This document shows positions 16,496 to 25,139 of a DNA stretch of 64,000 nucleotides, piece after piece. The DNA lies in NCBI RefSeq assembly GCF_013391475.1, contig NZ_JACBAZ010000001.1:186001-250000 (forward strand). The letters run 5' to 3'. The position numbers and the translations under genes were made by a program. Within the stretch, counting starts at the first letter, position 1. Each line of letters begins with the position of its first letter. The DNA comes from Oceaniferula marina. GTDB lineage: Bacteria > Verrucomicrobiota > Verrucomicrobiia > Verrucomicrobiales > Akkermansiaceae. Below the pieces are notes generated by a model. That model saw only the letters and a program-made list of their open reading frames with translations. It searched no databases and was not told the DNA's origin.

Positions 16496-18082
16496 ATGAT
16501 TCCTGTAAAGTTCTATCAATTATCTGCCGTTGTTGCGGTGGCATTGGCTCTTGTCACCCTGACCTCTCAGGCGAAACAGAAACCGAATGTTCTTTTTATC
16601 GCTGTAGATGATTGGAATGACTGGGTTGGTTGTCTTGGCGATCAGCAAGCCAAAACGCCTAACGTCGACCGACTCGCCGCACGGGGTATGTTGTTTGCGA
16701 ACGCCAGTTGTGCTGCCTCTGTCTGTAACCCGTCACGTGCCGCCGTGATGAGTGGTTTGCGTCCGTTTACCACGGGCGTTTATGAAAATGCAACACCTCT
16801 GCAGACTCAAATTTCAGCGGATCACCTGACCATCGCCAAATACTTCCGTAAGCATGGCTACATGGCGCACGGATCAGGCAAGCTCTATCACGATCAGATT
16901 GGCGGACATCTGCATGATGATTTTGATCATTACCACTTTTGGAATGAGCATTACCGTAAGTGGGGATGGGAGTTAGGCTACTCACGTTTTCCTGATCCTG
17001 AACCTGTGAAACGTCCATTTGCCAAGATTACAAAAAAAACAAAACGTAATTTTGATTTCGGACCGATTCAAGGAAAGGAGGCTGACATGCCTGATTTTAA
17101 ATCCACCACCTATGGTGTCGATTTTCTAAAGAAGAAGCATGAGAAGCCATTTTTCCTAGCGATCGGGGAATTTAAGCCTCACCTGCCATGGTTTGCGCCG
17201 AAGAAATACTTCGACATGTATCCACTGGATAAGATTCAGCTGCCACCGACAAAAGAGGGAGATTTGGACGATTTACCCAAAATTGCGCTTAAACGCACCA
17301 ACGATAAGGCATCCAAACACCATCTTGTCAAAGAGCTGGGTGAATGGAAAAAAGCGATTCAAGGTTACCGTGCTTGTATCTCATTTTCAGATGCTCAAAT
17401 TGGCAGATTGCTCGATGCTCTGGATGCGTCACCCTATAAAGATAACACCATTATTGTTCTCTGGTCGGACCACGGTTACCACCTTGGTGAAAAAGATCAT
17501 TGGCATAAACGGACCCTCTGGGAGCGCTCAGTGCGTGTTCCTTACATCATCGTTGCTCCGGGCGTTACCAAGCCCGGCAGTGTGACCCACGCTCCAGTGG
17601 ATCTGATGTCGGTCTATCCAACTCTCCTTGAATTGGCAGGTCTGCCAGCTTATGAAAAAATCAAGGAAGAAGGTGTCTCGGTAGCTCCCATTCTCAAAGA
17701 TCCTACAGTAGAATGGCCGCATTATGCACTGTGTACTCACGAGCGTAAAAATCATACAGTCCGATCAGAGCATTATCGATACATTCGCTACCAAGATGGC
17801 AGTGAAGAGCTATATGATCACCGCTCAGATCCTAACGAGTGGACGAACCTTGCAATCAATCCCTCTGATGAGGTTAAAGCGCTTATTGATGATCATGCCA
17901 AGTTTCTTCCCAAGTCCGAAGCACCTGTCGGACCAAGCTACTATGGTGGAACAGCCTTAATGCGTCTCACGGGAGATACCTATGACTGGAAACTCAAGTC
18001 AGAGGTTCGTGGGGATGGTGAATACAAAAATGCAAACAAACTGAAGTCCAAGGCGTGGAAAACCGCGGCTGAAAGCCAGTAA
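16496..18082 (+). CDS. Secreted sulfatase, iduronate-2-sulfatase-like
   Basis: 528 residues. Signal peptide ends near LTSQAK. Key motifs: VLFIAVDDWNDWVGCLG, typical of iduronate-2-sulfatase relatives, Cys77 in VCNPSRAAVMSG, GSGKLYH and IIVLWSDHGYHLGEKDHWHK. Predicted to remove sulfate from a uronic acid or related sugar outside the cytoplasm. Sits between two other sulfatase genes with 18-20 bp gaps, so one transcript is likely. The sulfatase at 31393 has the same DDMNDWVG type and is probably the nearest paralogue here. Confidence 0.88.
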   Translation: MIPVKFYQLSAVVAVALALVTLTSQAKQKPNVLFIAVDDWNDWVGCLGDQQAKTPNVDRLAARGMLFANASCAASVCNPSRAAVMSGLRPFTTGVYENATPLQTQISADHLTIAKYFRKHGYMAHGSGKLYHDQIGGHLHDDFDHYHFWNEHYRKWGWELGYSRFPDPEPVKRPFAKITKKTKRNFDFGPIQGKEADMPDFKSTTYGVDFLKKKHEKPFFLAIGEFKPHLPWFAPKKYFDMYPLDKIQLPPTKEGDLDDLPKIALKRTNDKASKHHLVKELGEWKKAIQGYRACISFSDAQIGRLLDALDASPYKDNTIIVLWSDHGYHLGEKDHWHKRTLWERSVRVPYIIVAPGVTKPGSVTHAPVDLMSVYPTLLELAGLPAYEKIKEEGVSVAPILKDPTVEWPHYALCTHERKNHTVRSEHYRYIRYQDGSEELYDHRSDPNEWTNLAINPSDEVKALIDDHAKFLPKSEAPVGPSYYGGTALMRLTGDTYDWKLKSEVRGDGEYKNANKLKSKAWKTAAESQ

Positions 18083-18102
18083 TCAAATCAATCAATGACA
18101 AA

Positions 18103-19533
18103 ATGAGAACCTATTTAATGATCGCTGTAGCTTCAGCTGCAATGCATATAAGTTACGCAGCTAAGCCAAACGTGCTGTTTATTGTATCCGAAGACAATAG
18201 TGAACACATTGGGTGCTACGGGGAATCCCGCGTGCATACGCCCGCATTGGATAGTCTGGCGGCATCAGGTGTCCGGTATACGAGAGCTTATGTTCCTTAC
18301 TCGGTGTGTAGCCCGTCGCGTGCAGCATTTTTGACCGGCCTCTACACCCGGCAAACGGGTCATATCGGATTAGCCACCCATCGATTCTCTTTTTACAAGG
18401 ATTTCAAGACGATGCCGTCGTATTTCAAAGATGCTGGATATTATACCGGTTTCCTCGGCAAGATTCATGTCAATCCGGAACATACGGTAACGAAATATGT
18501 CGATCACCAGGCGATTACGACAAACAATTTTGGAAAAACAATCAGCATAGAAAAATATGCGGCCGAGGCAAAAAAGGTGATGGTGAGTGCTGCGAAAGCA
18601 AAGAAACCATTCATGCTGATTATCAATTATCCAGATGCGCATCGAAAGTTTGTGGGTAAATCGAAGAATGGTTACCCTACGAAACTCGTAAAGAAGCCGG
18701 TGAAGCCATTTCCCTGGATTGGGTCGGACAGTCCGCATTTACGAGAAGAAATCATGAACTACTTCAACTGCATGAACCGGCTGGATGAGGGGATTGGTAT
18801 GGTTTTGAAAGACATGGATGAACTAAAGGTTCGGGACAACACTCTGATCATTTACATTGCCGATCATGGTGCAGATTTCCCTCGAGCCAAAGGCAGCTCA
18901 TATGAGTGTGGAGTTCGTATTCCGATGATCGTCAACTACCCGAAGTCGTTTTCCAAAGGTAAGGTAGAAAACCAAATGGTTTCGACCATCGATATTCTGC
19001 CCACGATGCTCGACGTCTGTGGTTTGAAGGTTCCCACAGACCTCCCAGGGAATAGCCTCTACGATGTCGACCAAGGAAAGATCAAGGGGCACCGTTATAT
19101 TCACACGTTTACAACGGGCTCTGCACCTAGTTTGCAGTATCTTCAATTTTCGATCAGGGGTGATCGTTACAAGCTGATTTATAACCCATATCGCCATGAA
19201 AATCTCTTGGCGGCATCTCGATACAAAAACAGTCGCTTGCCAAAGGATCAGCACGTTAAAACCTTTCTTTTCCCTGATGAATACGAACTCTTTGACCTCG
19301 AAAACGACCCGTATGAGTGGAAAAATCTAGCTCGTTCACCTGAATACCAGACAAAGAAAAAGGAACTTATGGCTGCAATGAAAGAGTTCCAGAAGGAAAT
19401 CAAAGACCCGTTTGTTGATAAAAAGAATCTTGATCAGTTTGAAGCCGAGCAAATCAAACATCAGAAAATCAATTATCGTAAGAAAGGTTTTCGCTGGCCA
19501 CACTTGGAGATGTTCGAAGAAGCGAACCGTTAA
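18103..19533 (+). CDS. Secreted sulfatase, heparan N-sulfatase (SGSH)-like
   Basis: 476 residues, signal peptide MRTYLMIAVASAAMHISYAA. Motifs VLFIVSEDNSEHIGCYGES and Cys69 in VCSPSRAAFLTGLYTRQTG, with HIGLATH and LGKIHVNPE, match the sulfamidase-like branch of type I sulfatases. That branch includes N-sulfo- and O-sulfo-hexosamine enzymes, so substrate is open. The gene at 22486 is its closest relative in the window (SEDN, HIGLATHK, GKTHINP). Followed after 20 bp by a YtoQ-family gene. Confidence 0.88.
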   Translation: MRTYLMIAVASAAMHISYAAKPNVLFIVSEDNSEHIGCYGESRVHTPALDSLAASGVRYTRAYVPYSVCSPSRAAFLTGLYTRQTGHIGLATHRFSFYKDFKTMPSYFKDAGYYTGFLGKIHVNPEHTVTKYVDHQAITTNNFGKTISIEKYAAEAKKVMVSAAKAKKPFMLIINYPDAHRKFVGKSKNGYPTKLVKKPVKPFPWIGSDSPHLREEIMNYFNCMNRLDEGIGMVLKDMDELKVRDNTLIIYIADHGADFPRAKGSSYECGVRIPMIVNYPKSFSKGKVENQMVSTIDILPTMLDVCGLKVPTDLPGNSLYDVDQGKIKGHRYIHTFTTGSAPSLQYLQFSIRGDRYKLIYNPYRHENLLAASRYKNSRLPKDQHVKTFLFPDEYELFDLENDPYEWKNLARSPEYQTKKKELMAAMKEFQKEIKDPFVDKKNLDQFEAEQIKHQKINYRKKGFRWPHLEMFEEANR

Positions 19534-19553
19534 ACGAATAATCATCAACGACC

Positions 19554-20006
19554 ATGACTTGGAAAGTTTACCTATCAGGAGAGATTCATACACCTTGGCG
19601 TGAAGAATTAGAGAACGCAGTTAAGGCACTAGGACTGCCCGTTACCTTTTATGCTCCGGTCACAGATCACGCTGCCAGTGATGACTGTGGTGCCAAAATA
19701 CTAGGGGCGGAAATGAATCCGTTCTGGCATGACCGTAAAGGTGCAGGACTGAACTCCATCAGAACTCAAACACTGCTTGCACAAGCCGACATCGTGGTGG
19801 TTAAATTCGGAGATAAATATCGTCAGTGGAATGCTGCCTTTGAAGCGGGGATCGCTTCCTGTCTTGGTAAACCTCTGATTGTCATTCACCCAGATGAATT
19901 TCAGCACGCACTGAAAGAAGTCGATTCTGCGGCTCATGCTGTTACCGATGATTGTTCCAAGGTGCCTCGGCTATTACGCTATATCATCGAAGGCACCCTT
20001 GAATAG
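19554..20006 (+). CDS. ytoQ: YtoQ-family protein (nucleoside deoxyribosyltransferase-like)
   Basis: 150 residues, no signal peptide, hence cytoplasmic, unlike nearly all its neighbours. The start VYLSGEIHTPWREELE, then FYAPVTDHAASDDCG, a NSIRTQTLLAQADIVVVKFGDKYRQWNAAFEAG core and GKPLIVIHPDE match the YtoQ family, which has the nucleoside 2-deoxyribosyltransferase-like Rossmann fold but no established reaction. It lies 20 bp after a sulfatase gene and 41 bp before a sialidase-like gene, apparently in the same transcript. A role in handling an intracellular sugar or nucleotide-sugar derivative is speculation. Confidence 0.85.
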   Translation: MTWKVYLSGEIHTPWREELENAVKALGLPVTFYAPVTDHAASDDCGAKILGAEMNPFWHDRKGAGLNSIRTQTLLAQADIVVVKFGDKYRQWNAAFEAGIASCLGKPLIVIHPDEFQHALKEVDSAAHAVTDDCSKVPRLLRYIIEGTLE

Positions 20007-20047
20007 GGGCTCCGTCTAAAAATCAACCCATTCAACAATTTTCAACG

Positions 20048-21235
20048 ATGAGAAAATACTCACTTTTTACCGCGGTCTTGCTGATATCAACACTCTCCCT
20101 CTCTGCTAAAGAATCGGAAGTAAAGCCTGACAGTAGCCCTGTTTTTCAGGCTAAAATCGATCAACTTGGCAGTCACCAATACCAATGCTACCGCGAGCCA
20201 GTTACTGTAAAAACGAACTCCGGTCGGGTCGTGGTGGGCGTGCACGCTGGTAACCGACTCAGTTGGCCTGAGCGTTCAGGGCAAGACTTGGTGGTTCGTT
20301 ACTCTGACGATCAAGGTAAGACTTGGAGTTCGCTCATTGTGGCTGCGGAACATGGCAACTTTTCCTGTCAAAGCCACGGGTTGGTTTATGATGCACAGAA
20401 AAATCGACTTATGTTCCTCTACGTTACCTACAATTGGGATTATAGCTCAATCAAAGGTCGTGGCTACGGGGCTACGAAAGATATTTACCAACAGCTTCAC
20501 GATGAAGGTAAGCCAGCGATGAGTGCATACATGGTTTTCTCTGATGACGACGGCAAAACCTGGAGCAAACCTAGAGACCTATCAGACATGGTAGGGGGGG
20601 ATGCCCATTTTGGGGCAAGTGAGGGGCGACAACTCACCGTGGGAAAACATGCAGGTCGGCTTGTGATAGCAGGTGGAGATAAACGCAATATGAACCCAAC
20701 CGGGAAGGTGATCAACAAAATCGTCGGTGTTTGGATCAGTGATGACCACGGTAAAAACTGGAGATTTTCGGAAATTGAAACCGGTTTCGGGATGGGGATG
20801 TCTTGTGAAGCGAGAGTCAGCGAACTCAGTGACGGAACTCTGGTTTACAATGCTCGCATGAGCAAAGCCAATCTAGGCCGGATGATTTCCTTTAGTAAGA
20901 ATGGCGGAGAAACCTGGAGTGGGACTGCGGTTCAAAAAACGTTGTCGTCAGCCAAATCCAATGGGTGCACCATGACTCTTCGTGACAAAGACGGCAAATT
21001 GACGAATACACTTTGGTTGTCTGTTCCTGTCGGCAAGCTGAATAATTGCACCCTTTTCATCAGCGAGGATGGAGGGGAAACCTGGCTGAGGAAAACTCAA
21101 CTGGTTTCAGGGCAGCATGTTAAATACTCAGCGATGGTTCAACTGGATGCTGATACAGTCGGACTCTTTTATGAAACCTCTCACTATAAAGATATTGAGT
21201 ATAAGAGGTTATCCATTCCTGACTTAATGAAGTAA
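20048..21235 (+). CDS. Secreted sialidase-like BNR-repeat protein (REP variant)
   Basis: 395 residues, signal peptide MRKYSLFTAVLLISTLSLSAK. Asp boxes YSDDQGKTW, FSDDDGKTW, ISDDHGKNW, FSKNGGETW and ISEDGGETW mark a sialidase-type propeller. The usual F/Y-R-I-P motif at the first blade is CYREP here, keeping the arginine but with Glu instead of Ile. The same change occurs in the proteins at 21256 and 29240, so these three form a subgroup that may have another substrate. Glu in SCEARVSE may be catalytic. Cotranscribed with neighbours (20-bp gap to the next gene). Confidence 0.82.
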   Translation: MRKYSLFTAVLLISTLSLSAKESEVKPDSSPVFQAKIDQLGSHQYQCYREPVTVKTNSGRVVVGVHAGNRLSWPERSGQDLVVRYSDDQGKTWSSLIVAAEHGNFSCQSHGLVYDAQKNRLMFLYVTYNWDYSSIKGRGYGATKDIYQQLHDEGKPAMSAYMVFSDDDGKTWSKPRDLSDMVGGDAHFGASEGRQLTVGKHAGRLVIAGGDKRNMNPTGKVINKIVGVWISDDHGKNWRFSEIETGFGMGMSCEARVSELSDGTLVYNARMSKANLGRMISFSKNGGETWSGTAVQKTLSSAKSNGCTMTLRDKDGKLTNTLWLSVPVGKLNNCTLFISEDGGETWLRKTQLVSGQHVKYSAMVQLDADTVGLFYETSHYKDIEYKRLSIPDLMK

Positions 21236-21255
21236 CCTTCCCAATCCATCTAATC

Positions 21256-22479
21256 ATGAAAGCTATATTCCTGCTAGTGACTGCCATGCTATGCGGATCT
21301 CTTTTGACTTCGGCAAAAGATCATACCGCATATAAGGTCGTCACCATCGCTTCAATGAAAGATCTTTCGGTCCAGGGGCACCCAGATCGAGCCGGGCAAT
21401 ACAAGTATCTACGTGAACCCAATGCTGTCGTCACAAAAAGTGGGACACTTCTGGTTGCTTATGGTCCACACCACACCAAGGGCAAGAACGACCGGGCCCA
21501 TCAGGATATTCTTCTCAAACGTTCATCTGATAGTGGTCAAACGTGGTCCGAGAACACCTTGATCGCCGATTATGGGATGGATTCTGTTTTGCCAACTGTT
21601 CTGGTCTATGATGAGGAAAAAGATCGGGTTCTCTTTGTTTACAATATCATTTTCAATGATCCTGAAAGAAAGGAGAGTAAGCCATGTCAGCAGTTTGTGA
21701 TACACTCAGATGATGAGGGGGAAACGTGGTCGAAACCTCATGAAATTTTACCAGACATAGGGGGGATCTGTGTTTTTGGTGGGGGCAATGGTTTTCAAGT
21801 GAAATATGGTCCCAACAAAGGTCGTCTAATTATCTCCGGAGGAGTTGGTGGCAAAGTGAAGTATTTCTACAGTGATGATCATGGCCAGACTTGGCAAACC
21901 GGGACATTCGTTAACAAAGGCCGCAAGGAGGGAACCGGTAGCGAAACTGCCGACGGAACGCTACTCATGTATCATCGGGGCATGGGCTTCGGACTAATCG
22001 AAAACCGTAGCTCGGACGGTGGAAAAACGTGGACGCCCCCTAGGAAGGTTTGCCTGGATATGTGGGGACAGTGCAATAACTCAGCTCTTAGCATTCAGCA
22101 TAAGGGTAGAAGCCTTATCATTCTTGGAGGGCCCATCGGTCCCGAAAATGCTGATAAACTGGCGCTAGAAAGCGAAGCAAAAAAGCTCATACGGGGAAAA
22201 GAGGACTCCAAGCAATCAGCTCGTAGTAATGGCGCCATCTTCATCTCAATGGATGGAGGGAAAAGCTTTCCGGTCAAAACCCTCGTCGCACCCGGTTGGA
22301 CTTTTGGCTATAACGCATTGGTTCATCTCCCTGATGGTAAGGTGGGCTTTGTGTTCGAGGGTGCATATGGAGGGCAGAGTTGGCAAGGAGTGAAACGAGA
22401 CCATAATACGGGTGTATCTCTAGGAATTTACATGGTCATTGTCGATCTCGATCAAGCTCTTGCCCAACCGTTAAAATAA
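21256..22479 (+). CDS. Secreted sialidase-like BNR-repeat protein (REP variant)
   Basis: 407 residues, signal peptide MKAIFLLVTAMLCGSLLTSAK. First-blade motif YLREPNAVV (R kept, Ile replaced by Glu), then RSSDSGQTW, HSDDEGETW, YSDDHGQTW, RSSDGGKTW and ISMDGGKSF Asp boxes. Near the end GYNALVHLPDGKVGFVFE resembles the last blade of sialidases, where the third arginine or the tyrosine sits. Predicted exo-acting glycosidase of the sialidase superfamily, extracytoplasmic. A sulfatase gene follows after 6 bp. Confidence 0.82.
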   Translation: MKAIFLLVTAMLCGSLLTSAKDHTAYKVVTIASMKDLSVQGHPDRAGQYKYLREPNAVVTKSGTLLVAYGPHHTKGKNDRAHQDILLKRSSDSGQTWSENTLIADYGMDSVLPTVLVYDEEKDRVLFVYNIIFNDPERKESKPCQQFVIHSDDEGETWSKPHEILPDIGGICVFGGGNGFQVKYGPNKGRLIISGGVGGKVKYFYSDDHGQTWQTGTFVNKGRKEGTGSETADGTLLMYHRGMGFGLIENRSSDGGKTWTPPRKVCLDMWGQCNNSALSIQHKGRSLIILGGPIGPENADKLALESEAKKLIRGKEDSKQSARSNGAIFISMDGGKSFPVKTLVAPGWTFGYNALVHLPDGKVGFVFEGAYGGQSWQGVKRDHNTGVSLGIYMVIVDLDQALAQPLK

Positions 22480-22485
22480 TTGAAT

Positions 22486-23982
22486 ATGAAAAAAATAATA
22501 ACCAATATCCTGGCTCTCTGTATTTCGGCATCATTGCATGCGGGCGAGCGACCGAATATTCTGTTGATTGTTTCCGAAGACAATGGTCAGGAGCTTTCCT
22601 GTTATGGTGACTCCAATGTCAAAACACCCCACTTGGACAGCCTGGCTCAGAACGGGATGCTTTTTGAAAGCGGCTATGTCACACAGGCGGTTTGCAGTCC
22701 GTCGCGAGGCTCGATTTTTACCGGCCTCTATCCGCATCAAAATGGTCAGATTGGTTTGGCAACCCACAAATATGCAATGTTTAAGAAATGGCCGACTACG
22801 TATTCGAAACTGCAAAAGGCCGGCTACTACACAGGGATGCTCGGTAAAACCCACATTAACCCCAAATCGATTGTTGAGGATTATATTGATTTTCGGGCCA
22901 TTCCCCAAAGCAATTTTGCTAAAAAGAATTTAGCTGCTTATGCCCAGAAGTCCGCTGAGTTTTTTAAGAAGGCAGGAGATAAACCGTTTTTTCTGACGGT
23001 CAATTATCCGGACGCCCATCATCCATTGCAAAACCAGGTCCAGGGACGCCCGGCCAAACCTCTTCGCCCTGATGAGGTGGGAGCAATCCCCTATATCGGA
23101 GCAACGAATAAACGCATGCATGAAATTGTGACGGCTTATTACAACTGCATGATGCGCCTCGACGATTGTGTGGGGGAATTGCTCGAAGCCTTGGAGAATA
23201 GCGGCAAAGCGAACAACACGGTGGTCATCTATATCGGAGATCATGGTGCTCAGCTTCCCCGTGGTAAAATCTTTGCTACCGAAGCGGGTATGAAGGTCCC
23301 GTATATCATTAAGTGGCCGGGTAAAATCCAGGCAGGAGTCCGATCCAAAAAGTTGGTATCTACCATTGATTTGATGCCGACTTTCTGTGACCTGGCAAAA
23401 ACGGAAAGGCCTGATGGCTTGCCGGGGCGTAGTCTCGTGCCTCTGGTTACGGGACAACGTCAAGAGTGGCGAGAGTATCTTGCATATGAACGCAACAGTG
23501 ATGCGGTGAATTTGTATTATCCTCAGCGTGCGTTGCGTGATGGACGTTATAAGTTGGTCTGGTCGCCGCTGGCCGCACAGAATATTCCCGATAATGGTGC
23601 TGTTGATTATGTGACTCAAAAGAAGTGGCAGAAGTGTTCTTATAGTGAGGAGGAGCTCAAAAGCTTACCTGCCAGGGTTCAAGAGGTTTATCACACATGG
23701 ATCAACCCTTCGGAATATCAACTGTATGATTTGAAAAATGATGAGTGGGAGTTCGAGAATCTCGCAGGGAACCCCGAACATGAGCAGATCGAAAAAAGGC
23801 TCAGAAAGAAGCTGATGGAATGGATGAAGGAAACCAACGACTGGGCATCAAACCCGGAATTGCTGAAAAAATTGACGGAGGAAAACAATGCCGTTAAAGC
23901 GTCAGGAAAAGGCAAATACCCCAAAGAGGGGTGGCAATACCTCAAGTATATTCATCCCGACAAGGTGAGCCAAACGAAGTGA
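22486..23982 (+). CDS. Secreted sulfatase, heparan N-sulfatase-like
   Basis: 498 residues from the ATG at 22486; a TTG start at 22480 immediately after the previous stop is less likely. Signal peptide MKKIITNILALCISASLHAG. Motifs ILLIVSEDNGQELSCYGDS, Cys70 in VCSPSRGSIFTGLYPHQNG, IGLATHKYA, LGKTHINP and VVIYIGDHGAQLPRGK. The CSPSRG variant (Gly for Ala) is tolerated in active sulfatases. Paralogue of the protein at 18103. Ends 106 bp before a PhoD-like gene, the first larger gap in the cluster. Confidence 0.88.
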   Translation: MKKIITNILALCISASLHAGERPNILLIVSEDNGQELSCYGDSNVKTPHLDSLAQNGMLFESGYVTQAVCSPSRGSIFTGLYPHQNGQIGLATHKYAMFKKWPTTYSKLQKAGYYTGMLGKTHINPKSIVEDYIDFRAIPQSNFAKKNLAAYAQKSAEFFKKAGDKPFFLTVNYPDAHHPLQNQVQGRPAKPLRPDEVGAIPYIGATNKRMHEIVTAYYNCMMRLDDCVGELLEALENSGKANNTVVIYIGDHGAQLPRGKIFATEAGMKVPYIIKWPGKIQAGVRSKKLVSTIDLMPTFCDLAKTERPDGLPGRSLVPLVTGQRQEWREYLAYERNSDAVNLYYPQRALRDGRYKLVWSPLAAQNIPDNGAVDYVTQKKWQKCSYSEEELKSLPARVQEVYHTWINPSEYQLYDLKNDEWEFENLAGNPEHEQIEKRLRKKLMEWMKETNDWASNPELLKKLTEENNAVKASGKGKYPKEGWQYLKYIHPDKVSQTK

Positions 23983-24088
23983 TTAGATATCCTTAAAAGC
24001 TAAACGCATTCGTCCAAACTTCCCTGAGTCTGTGCACCTTGAGGAATCGATGATGATCGCACATTATGAAAAGATTGAAAAAACAGCT

Positions 24089-25135
24089 ATGAAATTCCGG
24101 ACCACAATATTATCGATTCTGTTTGTTTGCCTCTGTCACGGCCAGACTGACGTTCACCATGAAGGCAAGGTATCCACCATTGCCTTTGGTTCATGTAACA
24201 ATCCACGACTGAAAACCAAGCCACTCTTCGACACGATTGCGGGTGTGGATCCTGATGTTTTTATCTTTCTTGGGGATAACATCTACGGTGATACCGAGGA
24301 CATGGAGGTGTTGAAAAAGAAGTATGCGGAACTCGAAGCTGTCGAGGGGTATCGACAACTGCGTGACCAGACCGTGGTGTTAGCTACTTGGGATGATCAC
24401 GACTACGGAGTCAATGACGGAGGAAAGAACTACCCCATGAAAAAAGAATCAGAGAAGCTGTTTCTCGATTTTTTTAATGAGCCTCATGATTCGGCACGCA
24501 GGAAGAGAAAAGGTGTTTATGCTTCCTATACTTTTGGACCGGTCGGGAGTCGCTGTCAGGTTCTTCTACTTGATACCCGTTATTTTCGTGACCCATTACC
24601 CAAAGTTCCCAAAAAGGATAGGAAGGGTTCGGCTGCGGGGTGGTATCGACCCACTCGGGATACAGACAAAGAATTACTGGGAGAAAAACAGTGGAAATGG
24701 CTAGAGCAGCAATTGCAGGTTCCTGCTGATGTTCGAATCATCGCCAGCAGCATTCAAGTTTTAGCCCATGAAAAAGGCATGGAGAATTGGGGGAATGTTC
24801 CGCATGAACAAAAAAGGTTATTTGAACTCTTAAAGAAATATAAGGCAAATCATACGTTCGCCATTTCTGGGGATGTCCATTTTGCCGAGTTGTCTAAAAT
24901 GGATTTGGGAACCTACCCATTTTATGATTTGACGAGTAGTGGTTTGACTCATTCCCACACTGCATGGGCGAAAATGGAGAACTCCTTTCGGCTGGGTAAG
25001 GCCTTTGCCGGGCAGAACGCAGGGGTGATCGAAATCGATTGGGAGAATAAATCCCTCTCATTCAATATTCTGAATCGTCAGGCTCAACGGGTGATCCAAC
25101 ATCAGGTTCCTTTTTCAGAGCTGCAATTTAAATAA
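24089..25135 (+). CDS. PhoD-like secreted phosphohydrolase
   Basis: 348 residues from the ATG at 24089, which begins a signal peptide (MKFRTTILSILFVCLCHGQ); an upstream ATG at 24032 would bury it. Metallophosphoesterase/PhoD signatures: IAFGSCNNPR, FLGDNIYGD, ATWDDHDYGVND, LLLDTRYFRD and AISGDVHFAEL. Known relatives include PhoD phosphodiesterase/phosphatases and related phospholipase-type enzymes. In this cluster it may remove phosphate or a phosphodiester substituent from the target glycan, or serve phosphate scavenging. Nothing in sequence decides this. The next gene starts 4 bp after the stop. Confidence 0.85.
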   Translation: MKFRTTILSILFVCLCHGQTDVHHEGKVSTIAFGSCNNPRLKTKPLFDTIAGVDPDVFIFLGDNIYGDTEDMEVLKKKYAELEAVEGYRQLRDQTVVLATWDDHDYGVNDGGKNYPMKKESEKLFLDFFNEPHDSARRKRKGVYASYTFGPVGSRCQVLLLDTRYFRDPLPKVPKKDRKGSAAGWYRPTRDTDKELLGEKQWKWLEQQLQVPADVRIIASSIQVLAHEKGMENWGNVPHEQKRLFELLKKYKANHTFAISGDVHFAELSKMDLGTYPFYDLTSSGLTHSHTAWAKMENSFRLGKAFAGQNAGVIEIDWENKSLSFNILNRQAQRVIQHQVPFSELQFK

Positions 25136-25139
25136 TCGA

